Assembly (NCBI RefSeq): GCF_037949795.1
Contig: NZ_CP149932.1
Coordinates: 1,601,001-1,665,000 of the forward strand
Source of the DNA: Thioclava sp. GXIMD2076
Lineage (GTDB): Bacteria > Pseudomonadota > Alphaproteobacteria > Rhodobacterales > Rhodobacteraceae
Length of the DNA: 64,000 bases
Direction of reading: 5' to 3'
Shown here piece after piece: positions 37,423 through 46,908 of this stretch. Positions within the stretch are counted from its first letter, which is position 1; each line of letters begins with the position of its first letter. A program made the position numbers and the translations under genes. Under the pieces are notes generated by a model. It did not search any database. It was not told the DNA's origin and saw only the letters and a list, made by a program, of their open reading frames with translations.

Positions 37423-38907
37423 TTACTTCACCGGAAGAGCCACGAAGCGCGGCGCCCCCTCACGACGGATCAGCAGAAGGATCGACTTGCGCCCCTCGTC
37501 GGTGGCTTTCTTGATACGGTCCTGAAGCTCGGCAACCGTGGTCACATCCTCCTGACCCGCCTGCGCGATCACATCGCCCGGACGCAGCCCCTTGTCGAAG
37601 GCGTCCGATTCCTCATCGATATCGCCGATCACCAGACCTTTGGCATCCGAGGACAGGTCCAGCTGGCCGCGCAGATCGTCATCGAGCGGCTGGATGGTCA
37701 TCCCGAGCACGGTATCCGAGGTTTCGTCAGGTGCCTGCGCGGCTGCGGGGATCGGCTGCGCCTCTGACGTCTCGCGGCGGCCCAGCGTCACCATCAGGGT
37801 CTGTTCCTTGCCATCGCGCAGCACGACAACCTGCACCTTCTGGCCGATCGGCGCCCGCGCCACGCGGCGGACCAGATCGCGAGTATCGGCCACTTCGCCA
37901 CCATCGAATTTGACGATCACGTCACCCGATTTCATGCCGGCATCCTTGGCCGGTCCATCCGGCACATCCGAGACCAGCGCGCCCTTGGTCGAGGACAGGT
38001 TGAGCGCCTCGCTCATATCCGAGGAGACATCCTGGATCTGGACGCCGAGCCAGCCGCGGCGGGTCTCGCCATATTCCTTCAACTGGGAGACGACATTCTG
38101 GACGACATTCGAGGCCATCGAGAAGCCGATCCCGATCGAGCCGCCATTGGGCGACAGGATCGCGGTATTGACGCCGATCACCTCGCCGTTCATGTCGAAG
38201 AGCGGGCCGCCGGAGTTGCCGCGGTTGATAGCGGCGTCGGTCTGGATGTAATCGTCATAGGTGCCCGACAGCTCGCGGTTGCGCGCCGAGACGATCCCTG
38301 CCGAGGCCGAGAAGTTCTGGCCGAGCGGGTTGCCCATCGCCATCACCCAATCGCCGACCCGCATCTTGTCGCTATCGCCGAAGGGCACATGGGGCAGGGG
38401 CTTGTCGGTCTCGACCTTGAGGAGTGCAATATCGGTCTTCGGGTCGGTGCCGACCAGTTTGGCGGTCTTGGTCGTGCCATCGAAGAAAGCGACCGAGATA
38501 TCGTCGGCATTCTCGATGACGTGGTTATTGGTGACGATATAGCCGTCTTCCGAGATCACGAAGCCCGAGCCGAGGGCCTTGGAGTGATGTGGCTTCGACG
38601 GGCTTTGCTGGCCCTGATCGGGGAAGCCGAAATCGCGGAACAGATCATCGAAGGGGCTGCCTTCGGGGAACATCGGGTTGTTCTGGGTGGGGGTCGAGAC
38701 GGTCATCGAGGTGGTGATCATCACGACCGAAGGCGAGACCTTCTGGGCCAGATCGGCAAAGCTTGCGGGGGCGGCTTCCGCAAAGACGGGTGTCGCGTGG
38801 ATCGGGCCCATTGCGAGCGCTGCGGCGATGGCTGCGGCACCGACGGCGCCACGAAGGCTACGGCTGCTGCGTTTGGCGGACAGGAAGGCGGGTGTCTGGA
38901 TTGTCAT
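37423..38907 (-). CDS. Periplasmic serine protease Do / DegP family
   Basis: A 494-aa envelope protease/chaperone. Signal peptide to about residue 43 (ending PVFAEA). Trypsin-like domain with catalytic His129 (TNNHVI), Asp159 (KTDIALL) and Ser232 (NRGNSGGP). Two PDZ domains follow, about 290-380 (GWLGVQIQDVS onward) and about 400-490. The length and two PDZ domains match DegP/Do (MucD-like) rather than DegS. ATG 38907 gives the signal peptide. It lies downstream of hflK-hflC on the same strand, but 676 bases and a terminator separate them, so it probably has its own promoter. Confidence 0.95.
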   Translation of the reverse strand: MTIQTPAFLSAKRSSRSLRGAVGAAAIAAALAMGPIHATPVFAEAAPASFADLAQKVSPSVVMITTSMTVSTPTQNNPMFPEGSPFDDLFRDFGFPDQGQQSPSKPHHSKALGSGFVISEDGYIVTNNHVIENADDISVAFFDGTTKTAKLVGTDPKTDIALLKVETDKPLPHVPFGDSDKMRVGDWVMAMGNPLGQNFSASAGIVSARNRELSGTYDDYIQTDAAINRGNSGGPLFDMNGEVIGVNTAILSPNGGSIGIGFSMASNVVQNVVSQLKEYGETRRGWLGVQIQDVSSDMSEALNLSSTKGALVSDVPDGPAKDAGMKSGDVIVKFDGGEVADTRDLVRRVARAPIGQKVQVVVLRDGKEQTLMVTLGRRETSEAQPIPAAAQAPDETSDTVLGMTIQPLDDDLRGQLDLSSDAKGLVIGDIDEESDAFDKGLRPGDVIAQAGQEDVTTVAELQDRIKKATDEGRKSILLLIRREGAPRFVALPVK

Positions 38908-39007
38908 GCTCTCTCTTGCTCCGAAGATGCGGGTGGCCGGCACCTTTCGGCTTCCGACCTCGGTGACACGATTTAAGAACGCCACAACGGAAATCACAAA
39001 TGAAAGC

Positions 39008-39021
39008 CCCGTCGCGACGGG
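39008..39021. promoter_or_regulatory. Perfect palindrome upstream of the DegP-type gene
   Basis: CCCGTCGCGACGGG, a 14-base perfect palindrome about 100 bases upstream of the protease start codon. It may be an operator or a short hairpin in the 5' leader. Confidence 0.4.
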
Positions 39022-39488
39022 ACAATTGGCTGTGAAACGCCGGTGACCACCAATCTGCCAGAGATGTGATTTGGCACAAGGGGGTTCGTGAGGCGTTTGT
39101 TACCCAAGCTTAACCCATTCCGGGTGGTCTCCCGTTCATGGTCATTGGTCTATATCGCGAGAAGCCAAGGAACGGTAGACATATCTCATGCGTCCCGGAA
39201 TTGCCCGGAGGCACGGGTGCCCCAAGAGGCTGCCGCGACACTGCCGGGCTGCAACGGGTCGATAATACGCCGGTTGCGCTTGCAGGTCAGGAGCGGGCAA
39301 CATCAGCCGACGGTCAGGCTTGTCCTTCTTGCCAGAGCCGATCATGTCCGCAGGACGAAACCGCTGGCGGATAGTTTCGTCGGCGCGCGGATCGGTCTGC
39401 GAACGGGGCAGGCTACCATCCCATGCCCACCGACATGTGGCAGATCTGTCCGCGCTCGGGCCGGTGCGACCTCGGAGAGGATAAGGAA

Positions 39489-39513
39489 AAAGGCAGGCGG
39501 ATCGCCTGCCTTT
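39489..39513 (-). terminator. Rho-independent terminator of hflKC
   Basis: 11-bp stem AAAGGCAGGCG / CGCCTGCCTTT, three-base loop; on the minus strand TTCC and a T run follow. Confidence 0.85.
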
Positions 39514-39552
39514 CCGGTTTTCACTTGGCCAAAATGCGCTTGGGCCAAAACG

Positions 39553-39603
39553 CTACGGGGCCTGTGTGTTATGGGCCTGCGTGTTACGGGGCCTGCGTGC
39601 TGC
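39553..39603 (-). repeat. Short tandem repeat across the hflC stop codon
   Basis: Three imperfect copies of a roughly 15-16-base unit (core CAGGCCCCGTAACACG on the minus strand) run through the hflC stop. A second in-frame TAA follows in the next copy. Confidence 0.7.
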
Positions 39604-40531
39604 CTGTCGCAGGGGGGCTCCCCGCAGAGGCCGTCGTGCCAGCGTCGGTTGCCGCGCTTGTCCCGAGCGATTTCAGGAAGCGGTCATAGTCGAAATAGAG
39701 ACTATCCGGCTTAACCACGATCCGCGAACTGTCGGATTTCAGCGCCTTGGCATAGAAATCGAGCTGGCGCGTAAAGGCGAAGAAGGACGGGTCCTTGGAA
39801 TAGGCATCGGCATAGATCTTGTTGGCCTGTGCCTGTGCCTCACCGCGCACGATCTCGGCCTGACGCTGCGCATCCGAGGTCAGCTCGGTGCGGGTCCGGT
39901 CGGCGCTGGCACGGATCCGCTGAGCGGCCTCGTTACCACGCGCGATCTCGTCCGCCGCTTCCCGCTCACGCTCGGCGCGCATACGGGCATAGGTCGCCTC
40001 GAGGTTCTGGTCGGGCAGGTCGGTGCGGGTCAGACGCACGTCGATCACCTCGACGCCCAGATCCTTGGCTTCCTCGCGGGCCTGATCGCGGATCTTCACC
40101 ATCAGCCCGATCCGGTCATCGGACAGAACGGCGGTGGAGGGCACGCCGCCCAGCACTTCGCGGATCTGCGCGGTGATGATGTTATCGAGCTGCTGCTGTG
40201 CCCAAGGCTCGCCACGGCCACGGGTAGCGGTGTGGAATTTCACTACATCGGTAATGCGCCAGCGGGCAAAAGCATCCACCACGAGGCGGCGGTCATCGAG
40301 CGGTGTGACCTCCAGCGGGCGGGTGGTCAGTGACAGGATACGGTCCTCATAGGTGCGCACGGTCTGCACGAAGGGGATCTTGAAGCCGAGGCCCGGCGTC
40401 GTCTTGATCTCTTTTACCTGACCGAATTGCAGCACCAGTGCCTGTTCGCGTTCGTCCACGACGAAGAGCGAGCTGAGCCCGAGCGCGCCGACGATCACGA
40501 CGGCGGGGATTGCGAGAGCGAGTTTCTGCAT
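39584..40531 (-). CDS. hflC: HflC, FtsH-modulating SPFH protein
   Basis: Periplasm-facing membrane protein (315 aa) that with HflK surrounds and restrains the FtsH protease. The N-terminal anchor is LALAIPAVVIVGALGLSSLFVV, then the SPFH/band-7 domain (DEREQALVLQFGQVKEI to about 190), then a long charged helix (RMRAEREREAADEIARGNEAAQRIRASADR), then YDRFLKSLG and a low-complexity Ala/Thr/Gly/Pro tail. ATG 40531 overlaps the hflK stop by one base (TGATG). Confidence 0.95.
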   Translation of the reverse strand: MQKLALAIPAVVIVGALGLSSLFVVDEREQALVLQFGQVKEIKTTPGLGFKIPFVQTVRTYEDRILSLTTRPLEVTPLDDRRLVVDAFARWRITDVVKFHTATRGRGEPWAQQQLDNIITAQIREVLGGVPSTAVLSDDRIGLMVKIRDQAREEAKDLGVEVIDVRLTRTDLPDQNLEATYARMRAEREREAADEIARGNEAAQRIRASADRTRTELTSDAQRQAEIVRGEAQAQANKIYADAYSKDPSFFAFTRQLDFYAKALKSDSSRIVVKPDSLYFDYDRFLKSLGTSAATDAGTTASAGSPPATGSTQAP

Positions 40532-41694
40532 CAGTTCGACCCCCCGTTGGACGTAGTGGAGCTGGTATCGGAAGTGGCTGCGCGTTTCATGTCGGGCAGG
40601 GGCAGATAGGGCACAACGCCCTGACCGCCATCCGGCTCGTCGATGATGACCTTGTCGACGCCGCCCAGCACACCTTCCATCGTCTGCAGGAACATCCGGC
40701 GTTTGGTCACGTCGGGCGAATTGACATATTCGTTATAGACCGAGGTAAAGCGTGCGGCCTGACCTTCAGCCTCGTTCACCGTGCGCGCACGGTAGGCCTC
40801 GGCCTCTTCCTTCAGCTGGGCGGCCTGACCACGCGCCTGTGCGGTCACGCGGTTGGCGTAGGCATCGGCCTCGTTGGTCAGACGGTCACGCTCCTGTTGC
40901 GCGGCTTGAACCTGCCGGAAGCTGTCGATGACCTCCTGCGGCGGGTCGGCCTTGTTGAAGTTCACACGGATGATGTGGATACCCGAGTTATAACTATCAA
41001 GTGTGCCTTGGATCGCGCCTTCCAACGTCGAGCGGATCGCGCCACGGTCACGGTTGAGCACGGGCGCCAGTTCCGAGCGCGCGATGATGTCGCGCATGGC
41101 CGATTCGGCGACAGCGCGGATCGATTCCTGCGCATCGGCAAGGTTGAACAGGTATTTCGCCGGATCATTGATGTTCCAGACGACCTGAAACTGGATGTCG
41201 ACGATATTCTGGTCGCCGGTCAGCATCAGGCCGGTATCGTTGGAGCCTGCACGCCCCATCCCGATATCGACGGTCTGTTCCAGATCGACGGGCAGGATTT
41301 CGTGGGTGACGATCGGCCATGGTGCGAAATTCAGACCGGCGGTCTTGGTGGCCGAGTATTTGCCCAGCGTCATCTCGACCGCTTCCTCGCCCTGCTGGAC
41401 GGTATAGAGCGAGGACCAGCCCCACAGCAGAACCGCTCCTGCGACGACGATGCCGCCGATAGCCTTGAAACTGGGGCCGGGGTTCGGGCCGCGCGGGCCG
41501 CCAGTGCCACGGCCATTGCCGCCGCGTCCGCCCATCAGCACGCGCAGATGTTCAGAGCCCTTCTTCATGAACTCCTCGATCTCGGGGACATTTTGATCCT
41601 TGTTCGGACCGCGCTGTCCGGGGCGTTTGTCGGACCCGTTCGGCTTGTCGCCATTGTCTCCGCCGCCCGTTCCCCAGGGACCTGAATTGCTCAT
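40531..41694 (-). CDS. hflK: HflK, FtsH-modulating SPFH protein
   Basis: Partner of HflC, 387 aa. A glycine-rich cytoplasmic N-terminus (MSNSGPWGTGGGDNGDKPNG; later GGRGGNGRGTGGPRGPNPGP) precedes the anchor (AIGGIVVAGAVLLWGWSSLYTV). The SPFH domain is about 100-270, followed by a helical region with QAQAAQQERDRLTNEADAYANRVTAQARGQAAQLKEEAEAY. ATG 41694 is the conserved start. Co-transcribed with hflC. Confidence 0.95.
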   Translation of the reverse strand: MSNSGPWGTGGGDNGDKPNGSDKRPGQRGPNKDQNVPEIEEFMKKGSEHLRVLMGGRGGNGRGTGGPRGPNPGPSFKAIGGIVVAGAVLLWGWSSLYTVQQGEEAVEMTLGKYSATKTAGLNFAPWPIVTHEILPVDLEQTVDIGMGRAGSNDTGLMLTGDQNIVDIQFQVVWNINDPAKYLFNLADAQESIRAVAESAMRDIIARSELAPVLNRDRGAIRSTLEGAIQGTLDSYNSGIHIIRVNFNKADPPQEVIDSFRQVQAAQQERDRLTNEADAYANRVTAQARGQAAQLKEEAEAYRARTVNEAEGQAARFTSVYNEYVNSPDVTKRRMFLQTMEGVLGGVDKVIIDEPDGGQGVVPYLPLPDMKRAATSDTSSTTSNGGSN

Positions 41695-41773
41695 GAGACT
41701 CCTCACCTTTTCTTGATCTCTGCTGTGACTTGGGAAGGGAACCCAATTGTTTCAACCCTTAGCCCAGCAAAAC

Positions 41774-41806
41774 TGCATGCGAGTTTGGCGCCCGCATGCG
41801 TTTTTT
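41774..41806. terminator. Hairpin between hflK and gor
   Basis: GCATGCG / CGCATGC arms with a 12-base loop and a T6 run on the plus strand; on the minus strand AGTTTTGCT follows. Probably terminates gor, which ends 16 bases upstream in its own direction. Confidence 0.6.
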
Positions 41807-41821
41807 CGCGGAACCCGCCGC

Positions 41822-43174
41822 TCAAACGCTGCGGGTCGGGTTGCGCATGGTCACCAGCTCTTCGGCCATAGTCGGATGCACGGCGCAGGTCGCGTCGAAT
41901 TGCGCCTTGGTCGCGCCCATTTTCATGGCGATCGCTACCATCTGGATCATTTCGCCCGCATCGGGGCCGACGATATGGCAACCGGTGACGACCTGGGTCT
42001 TCTGGTCGACGATCAGTTTCAGCAAGACCTTCTCGTCATTGCCGGCAAAGAGGCTCTTCATCGGCCGGAAGCTGGAGGTGTAGATATCGGCACCGGTGCC
42101 CTTGGCCTCTTCCTCGGTCACGCCACAGGTGCCGAACTCGGGCTGGGTAAATACTGCCGAGGCCACCAGATCATGGTCCATCTTGCGCGGGGTGGCGCCA
42201 AAAACGGTATCGGCGAAGGCATGGCCCTCGCGGATCGCCACAGGGGTCAGCTGGATGCGATCGGTCACATCGCCCACGGCAAAGATCGAGGGCACATTGG
42301 TCTGCGACCACTCGTCCACCAGTACCTCGCCACGCTGGCCCAGTTTCACGCCAGCCGCCTCAAGGCCCAGCCCTTCGGTCAGCGGCACACGGCCTGTCGC
42401 ATATAGCACCGCATCATAGGTTTCCTCGGCTTCGCCCGCGATATGCACGGTGACGCTCTCGCCGGTTTTGGTCACGCGGTCGATCACATGGCCGGTGCGC
42501 ATGGTAATGCCCGCGCGCTCCATCTGGCCGATGATCACATCGCGCGATTCCGCGTCGAACCCGCGCAGGAAGGGCGAGCGGTTGAGCACGCTGACCTCGG
42601 TGCCCAGCCCGTTCATGATGCCCGCGAATTCGCAGGCGATATAACCGCCGCCCACGATCAGCATTTTCTTGGGTAGGGTCTTGAATTTGAACATATCGTT
42701 CGAGGTCAGCACATGTTCGCAGCCATCGAACTGGGGGACGAAGGGCTTGCCGCCAACGGCGATCAGGATGTGCTTTGCAGTGACAGAGCGCCCATCGGCC
42801 AGCGCCACCTCATGGGGGCCTGCAACCGTTGCGCGGCAATCATGGATGCTCACGCCCGCGCCCTCCTGACCCTTGCGGTAGAGCCCTTCGAGCCGGTCCA
42901 GCTCGGCCTCCAGCTTGCCGTGGAAGATGCCCCAGTCAAACGCGCCGATCTTGGCGTCCCAGCCATAGGCCTGCGCCTCTTTCACCGCCTCCGGATAGCC
43001 CGACGCATAGACCATCAGTTTTTTCGGCACACAGCCGCGGATCACGCAAGTGCCGCCCATGCGGTATTCCTCGGCCAGCCCGACCTTGGCACCATAGCCT
43101 GCCGCGATGCGCGCCGCACGCACGCCGCCCGAGCCGCCACCGATGACAAAGAGATCAAAATCGAAATCGCTCAT
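41822..43174 (-). CDS. gor: Glutathione reductase
   Basis: FAD-dependent NADPH:glutathione disulfide oxidoreductase, 450 aa. FAD-binding motif IGGGSGGVRAARIAA (about 11-25), redox disulfide Cys43-Cys48 in GGTCVIRGCVPKK, NAD(P)-binding IVGGGYIACEFAGIMNGLG (about 172-190), FAVGDVTDR, and the C-terminal dimer motif HPTMAEELVTM with the catalytic His. ATG 43174 fits the family start. Preceded by rpiA with a terminator between. Confidence 0.95.
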   Translation of the reverse strand: MSDFDFDLFVIGGGSGGVRAARIAAGYGAKVGLAEEYRMGGTCVIRGCVPKKLMVYASGYPEAVKEAQAYGWDAKIGAFDWGIFHGKLEAELDRLEGLYRKGQEGAGVSIHDCRATVAGPHEVALADGRSVTAKHILIAVGGKPFVPQFDGCEHVLTSNDMFKFKTLPKKMLIVGGGYIACEFAGIMNGLGTEVSVLNRSPFLRGFDAESRDVIIGQMERAGITMRTGHVIDRVTKTGESVTVHIAGEAEETYDAVLYATGRVPLTEGLGLEAAGVKLGQRGEVLVDEWSQTNVPSIFAVGDVTDRIQLTPVAIREGHAFADTVFGATPRKMDHDLVASAVFTQPEFGTCGVTEEEAKGTGADIYTSSFRPMKSLFAGNDEKVLLKLIVDQKTQVVTGCHIVGPDAGEMIQMVAIAMKMGATKAQFDATCAVHPTMAEELVTMRNPTRSV

Positions 43175-43310
43175 GGGATATCCTTTACTTGGCCGCGCCG
43201 GCGCGGCTTTTGGGCCGCCGTGGCGGCCGCATGTCCTGTCTGTTGGAGCAGATATAGACCATAGCTTGGCCGCTTTGGCCAGTGCAGGGCCGCGCAGGGG
43301 GGATGGAATG

Positions 43311-43335
43311 AAAAAGGGGGCTGTCGCCCCCTTCA
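43311..43335 (-). terminator. Rho-independent terminator of rpiA
   Basis: On the minus strand GAAGGGGGC / GCCCCCTT around GACA, followed by a T run. Confidence 0.85.
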
Positions 43336-43356
43336 AGTCTCACGCGGTCTGGCAGG

Positions 43357-44142
43357 TTATTTCAGATCGCCGAAGATGTTCTCGGCATCTGCAAAATCGA
43401 TCTTCTCATGGGCCACTGTGCCCGCATTGATGTCGCGCACTTCGACGCGGCCCTCGGTATCGCCAATGATGACCATGTCGCAGATATCGATGAAGAGCCC
43501 GCTTTCCACGACGCCCGCAATCTGGTTCAGCGCAAGCGCCAGCTGGCGCGGATTGCCGATCTTGTTCAGATGGCAGTCGATGATGTGGTTGCCTTCATCG
43601 GTGATCAGCGGCGTGTCGCCATCCATACGCACGGTCGTCTCGCGGCCCAGCACATCCATCGAGCTCAGCACTTCCTCGATCAGGGTGCGGGTCACCGGCC
43701 AGCCGAAGGGGGTCACCTCGACGGGCAGCGGGAAGGCCCCCAGATGCGCGACTTCCTTGGAGGCGTCCGAGATCACGATCATACGGTCGGAGGCGGTCGC
43801 CACGATCTTTTCCTGCAAAAGCGCCGCACCGCCGCCCTTGATGAGGTTCAGTTCGGGGTCGAATTCATCGGCGCCGTCGATGGTGAGGTCGAGCCATTTC
43901 GCCTCTTCGAGCGAGACGACCTTGATGCCCACTTCACGCGCCAGTTCCGCGGTGCGGGTCGAGGTGGGCACGCCGATAATGTTCAGCCCTTCCTCACGCA
44001 CGCGCTCGCCCAGGCACCGCACCATCCATGCGGCGGTCGAGCCGGTGCCGAGACCGACACGCATCCCGTCCTCGATGAAATCCACCGCGCGGCGGGCGGA
44101 GGCGAATTTGGCCTTATCCATAGGGGAAAGCTCGGCGGGCAT
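43357..44142 (-). CDS. rpiA: Ribose-5-phosphate isomerase A
   Basis: Interconverts ribose-5-phosphate and ribulose-5-phosphate. 261 aa. Motifs: VGLGTGSTAAWMVRCLGERV (about 29-48, phosphate loop), LDLTIDGADEFDPELNLIKGGGAALLQEKIVA (about 85-116), and EVTPFGWPVTRTLI. GAGGAGC seven bases before ATG 44142 sets the start. It has about 35 residues more than the E. coli enzyme, as usual in this order. Confidence 0.96.
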   Translation of the reverse strand: MPAELSPMDKAKFASARRAVDFIEDGMRVGLGTGSTAAWMVRCLGERVREEGLNIIGVPTSTRTAELAREVGIKVVSLEEAKWLDLTIDGADEFDPELNLIKGGGAALLQEKIVATASDRMIVISDASKEVAHLGAFPLPVEVTPFGWPVTRTLIEEVLSSMDVLGRETTVRMDGDTPLITDEGNHIIDCHLNKIGNPRQLALALNQIAGVVESGLFIDICDMVIIGDTEGRVEVRDINAGTVAHEKIDFADAENIFGDLK

Positions 44143-44224
44143 GGTTTTGCTCCTCAAAGATCCGTTCGCGCGGCTTATAGCAGACCTGCGCGCCCGTGCA
44201 CGTCCAATTCATCCGCGTTTTGGA

Positions 44225-44247
44225 TAAAATCGGCGCGGATCGCGCCG
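44225..44247 (-). terminator. Rho-independent terminator of the Hint gene
   Basis: On the minus strand CGGCGCG / CGCGCCG with a three-base loop, followed by ATTTTATCC, directly after the stop. Confidence 0.8.
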
Positions 44248-44248
44248 G

Positions 44249-45241
44249 TCAGACCGTCTGTTTCAGCCGCAGGATCCGCGCGGCCTTGCCTGTCGGGACG
44301 ATCGGGCGGGCGGGCAGCGTGGACATGGGGTCGGCGTCCCGGATTTCGCGCAGGAAGCGTGCGGTGTCGGGGCTGACCGCGCCGAGCGCCGAAGGGCCGG
44401 GCAGCAGGCTCTCGGCGCGGGCATCCTCGGCAAACAGCACTTCGTGGCTTTCGAAGAGAAGATGCACCCAGTGGATACGGTCACAGGGCGCGCGGGTAAT
44501 GCCGGGCTGGCCCACAAGAGCGCGGGCGGCCACCAGGATCTCCTCGCCCTTCAGCGGCCCGCGCTCGGGGCGGACCAGCACGCGATGCTGGCCCGAGAGG
44601 AGGAGCGGGCGGCTATTGCCCAGAACACCGGTGGCAAAGCGCACCGGCGCATTGGCGCCGCGCCCGTTGACCAGCCAGCGCCCCGACCAGCGCAGCGGCT
44701 GGTAGCCGTTATCCATGGTCTGCACCCGCATGCCTTCGCGCAGCCGGTCCACCGGCATGGGCCCCTGTTTGGTGGCGATCAGGCTTCCGGCAGCAAAGCA
44801 GATCGCCATCGACGAATAGGCCACCACCGGATCATTGCTGTCGATGGCGACGATGTCGTAGCTCTGGCCTGCAAAGAGCCGCTCGGAGGAGGCGATACCA
44901 TGCACCTGGCCTTCATATTCGAGCACATAGATGGTGATGTTATCGGCGGGATCGGTCGAGCCGGAGGGCCGGATGATATAGCTGTATTCGGTCTCTACGC
45001 TGTCGCCCGCAGCCCATGAAACCCCGTCGAAGATCGCGCCACTGGCCAGTTGCTGGCCGCTGTCGGCATCTTCGAAACTGGCGTCATTATCGTTGAGTTG
45101 GACCTGTTGCACTGCTGCCGAGGGCGAGATGGTAAAGCTTGTGGCTCCCACGGCGTCGCTTTCCGCAGTTGCATTGGATGCAAACGGATCTGGCCCCGTA
45201 ATCGCGAGGTCGGAAAGTTGCCAGGCGCCAAAAGTCGGCAT
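44249..45241 (-). CDS. Hint-domain (hedgehog/intein-type) protein
   Basis: A 330-aa protein. The first about 145 residues form an acidic, beta-rich passenger (MPTFGAWQLSDLAITGPDPFA onward) without a signal peptide. A Hint_2-type domain starts at AICFAAGSLIATKQGPMPVDRLREGMRVQTMDNGYQPLRWSGR, with the Cys at the position of the self-cleaving Hint cysteine. It continues through the conserved LLSGQHRVLVRP and WVHLLFESHEVLFAEDARAESLLPG. Such proteins are numerous in Rhodobacterales and are thought to be secreted without a Sec signal; their function is unknown. Confidence 0.85.
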   Translation of the reverse strand: MPTFGAWQLSDLAITGPDPFASNATAESDAVGATSFTISPSAAVQQVQLNDNDASFEDADSGQQLASGAIFDGVSWAAGDSVETEYSYIIRPSGSTDPADNITIYVLEYEGQVHGIASSERLFAGQSYDIVAIDSNDPVVAYSSMAICFAAGSLIATKQGPMPVDRLREGMRVQTMDNGYQPLRWSGRWLVNGRGANAPVRFATGVLGNSRPLLLSGQHRVLVRPERGPLKGEEILVAARALVGQPGITRAPCDRIHWVHLLFESHEVLFAEDARAESLLPGPSALGAVSPDTARFLREIRDADPMSTLPARPIVPTGKAARILRLKQTV

Positions 45242-45443
45242 GTCACCATCATGTCAAGAAACGAACTATCTGATTATTTGACCGGATAACGGTAAATGTT
45301 CGACTAATGTTCTTGTTTATGCGGTGTGGTGCCGCGCGTTTGAGGCGTCGAATGTCGCTTTCGCACAGACCTGCCGGAGGGCTTGTGACATGGTCGGGGC
45401 AAGCAGGTGCAGCCGGTCTGCCACCACCTTCGAGGAGCGCGGA

Positions 45444-46823
45444 ATGTTTTTGAGTGTGTTCGATATCTTCAAGATCGGCGTCGGGCCGTCCTCGTCGCAT
45501 ACAATGGGGCCGATGGTGGCGGGGGGCATGTTCCTTGACATGCTGAAGGGCTCGCATTTCAGGGCGCATGGGCTGCGCGCAAGGCTGCATGGGTCGCTGG
45601 CCTTTACCGGCAAGGGCCATGCCACGGACCGCGCGACCATTCTGGGGCTCGCGGGGTTCCTGCCCGAAAGCTATGACCACGAACAGGCCGAGGCCGTTCT
45701 GGCGCAAAACCGCGCCGATCATTTGCTGCGCCCCGAAGGGCTGGAGCCGCTGGTCTTCGATCCCGAGACCGATCTGGTCTTCGATTACGGCCCGGCGTTG
45801 AAGGGCCATGCCAACGGGATGGTGATCGAGGCGCTCGACCGTCAGGGCGATGTGCTGGCGCAGGAGACCTATTACTCGATCGGTGGCGGTTTCGTGATGA
45901 GCGCGCGCGCGATGGACGCCGTGGACGAGGCCGCGCTCGATGCGCCGTCTCCGGTGCCTTTCGCTTTCCGCAGCGCAAGCGATATGCTGGCGATGGCCCA
46001 TGCTTCGGGGCTCGGGATCGCGCAGATGAAGATGCAGAACGAGGCGCGGTTCCGCACGAAACCCGAGATCGAGGCGGGGCTTGCGCGGATCTGGGAGGTC
46101 ATGAACGGTTGTCTGCAGCGCGGGCTCGAGACCGATGGCATCCTGCCCGGGGGGCTGAAGGTCAAGCGCCGCGCCAAGGCGATCCATGATGCGCTACAGG
46201 CCGAACGCGGCCAGAACATGCAGGCGCCGCATGTGGTCAATGACTGGATCTCGACCTATGCGATGGCCGTCAACGAGGAGAATGCGGCCGGAGGGCAGGT
46301 TGTGACCTCGCCCACCAATGGGGCGGCGGGGGTTCTGCCTGCGGTGATCCGCTACTGGCTCGATCATGTGCCGGGGGCAAGCCGCGCACGGGTGGGGGAG
46401 TTCTTGCTGACGGCGGCGGCAATCGGCGGGCTGATCAAGACCAATGCCTCGATCTCGGGGGCGGAATGCGGCTGTCAGGCAGAGGTCGGCTCGGCTGCGG
46501 CGATGGCGGCGGCAGGGCTTTGCGCGGTAATGGGGGGCACGCCCGAACAGATCGAGAATGCGGCCGAGATCGCGCTCGAGCACCATCTGGGCATGACCTG
46601 CGATCCGGTGCGCGGGCTCGTGCAGGTGCCTTGTATCGAGCGTAACGGGTTGGGTGCGATCAAGGCGGTCTCGGCGGCGTCCCTATCGTTGCGCGGGGAC
46701 GGGACGCATTTCGTGCCGCTCGATGCGGCGATCGAGACAATGCGCCAGACGGGGCGCGATATGCACGAGCATTACAAGGAGACGAGCCTTGGCGGCTTGG
46801 CGGTGAACGTGCCTAACTGCTGA
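45444..46823 (+). CDS. sdaA: L-serine ammonia-lyase (iron-sulfur type)
   Basis: Deaminates L-serine to pyruvate and ammonia. 459 aa, single-chain form. The beta domain begins [27 protein letters not shown]. The alpha domain has the [28 protein letters not shown] block; Cys residues there plus [16 protein letters not shown] supply the [4Fe-4S] cluster. GAGGAGCGCGGA precedes ATG 45444; the frame stays open upstream without conserved features. Divergent from the Hint gene across a roughly 200-base AT-rich gap. Confidence 0.95.
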   Translation: MFLSVFDIFKIGVGPSSSHTMGPMVAGGMFLDMLKGSHFRAHGLRARLHGSLAFTGKGHATDRATILGLAGFLPESYDHEQAEAVLAQNRADHLLRPEGLEPLVFDPETDLVFDYGPALKGHANGMVIEALDRQGDVLAQETYYSIGGGFVMSARAMDAVDEAALDAPSPVPFAFRSASDMLAMAHASGLGIAQMKMQNEARFRTKPEIEAGLARIWEVMNGCLQRGLETDGILPGGLKVKRRAKAIHDALQAERGQNMQAPHVVNDWISTYAMAVNEENAAGGQVVTSPTNGAAGVLPAVIRYWLDHVPGASRARVGEFLLTAAAIGGLIKTNASISGAECGCQAEVGSAAAMAAAGLCAVMGGTPEQIENAAEIALEHHLGMTCDPVRGLVQVPCIERNGLGAIKAVSAASLSLRGDGTHFVPLDAAIETMRQTGRDMHEHYKETSLGGLAVNVPNC

Positions 46824-46844
46824 GGCGGGATGGCCCCGCCTTCG

Positions 46845-46862
46845 GGGAGGGTGACCCCTCCC
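46845..46862. repeat. Hairpin between convergent sdaA and purD
   Basis: GGGAGGG-TGAC-CCCTCCC, preceded by another GGCGGG / CCCGCC hairpin (46823-46841). Neither has a T run; they may still mark the transcript ends. Confidence 0.45.
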
Positions 46863-46908
46863 GCTCAGGCGTGGCCCCGGGGCCGCAAAGCGCCCCTGGG
46901 CGCGCGGA

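Larger units (their letters stand above)
38908..39583. other. Long gap between hflC and the DegP-type gene
   Basis: 676 bases without a convincing gene. It contains the hflC terminator (39489-39513), a perfect 14-base palindrome (39008-39021), and a plus-strand ORF of 78 codons (39138-39374) with rare codons and no ribosome site. In several Rhodobacterales a short DUF2065 membrane gene follows hflC; I could not find it here. The degP promoter should lie in this stretch. Confidence 0.5.

Noticed and set aside
39138..39374. 78-codon plus-strand ORF with several Cys
   Set aside because: No ribosome site, rare codons (AGA, AGG, CTA), composition unlike neighbours; not reported as a gene.
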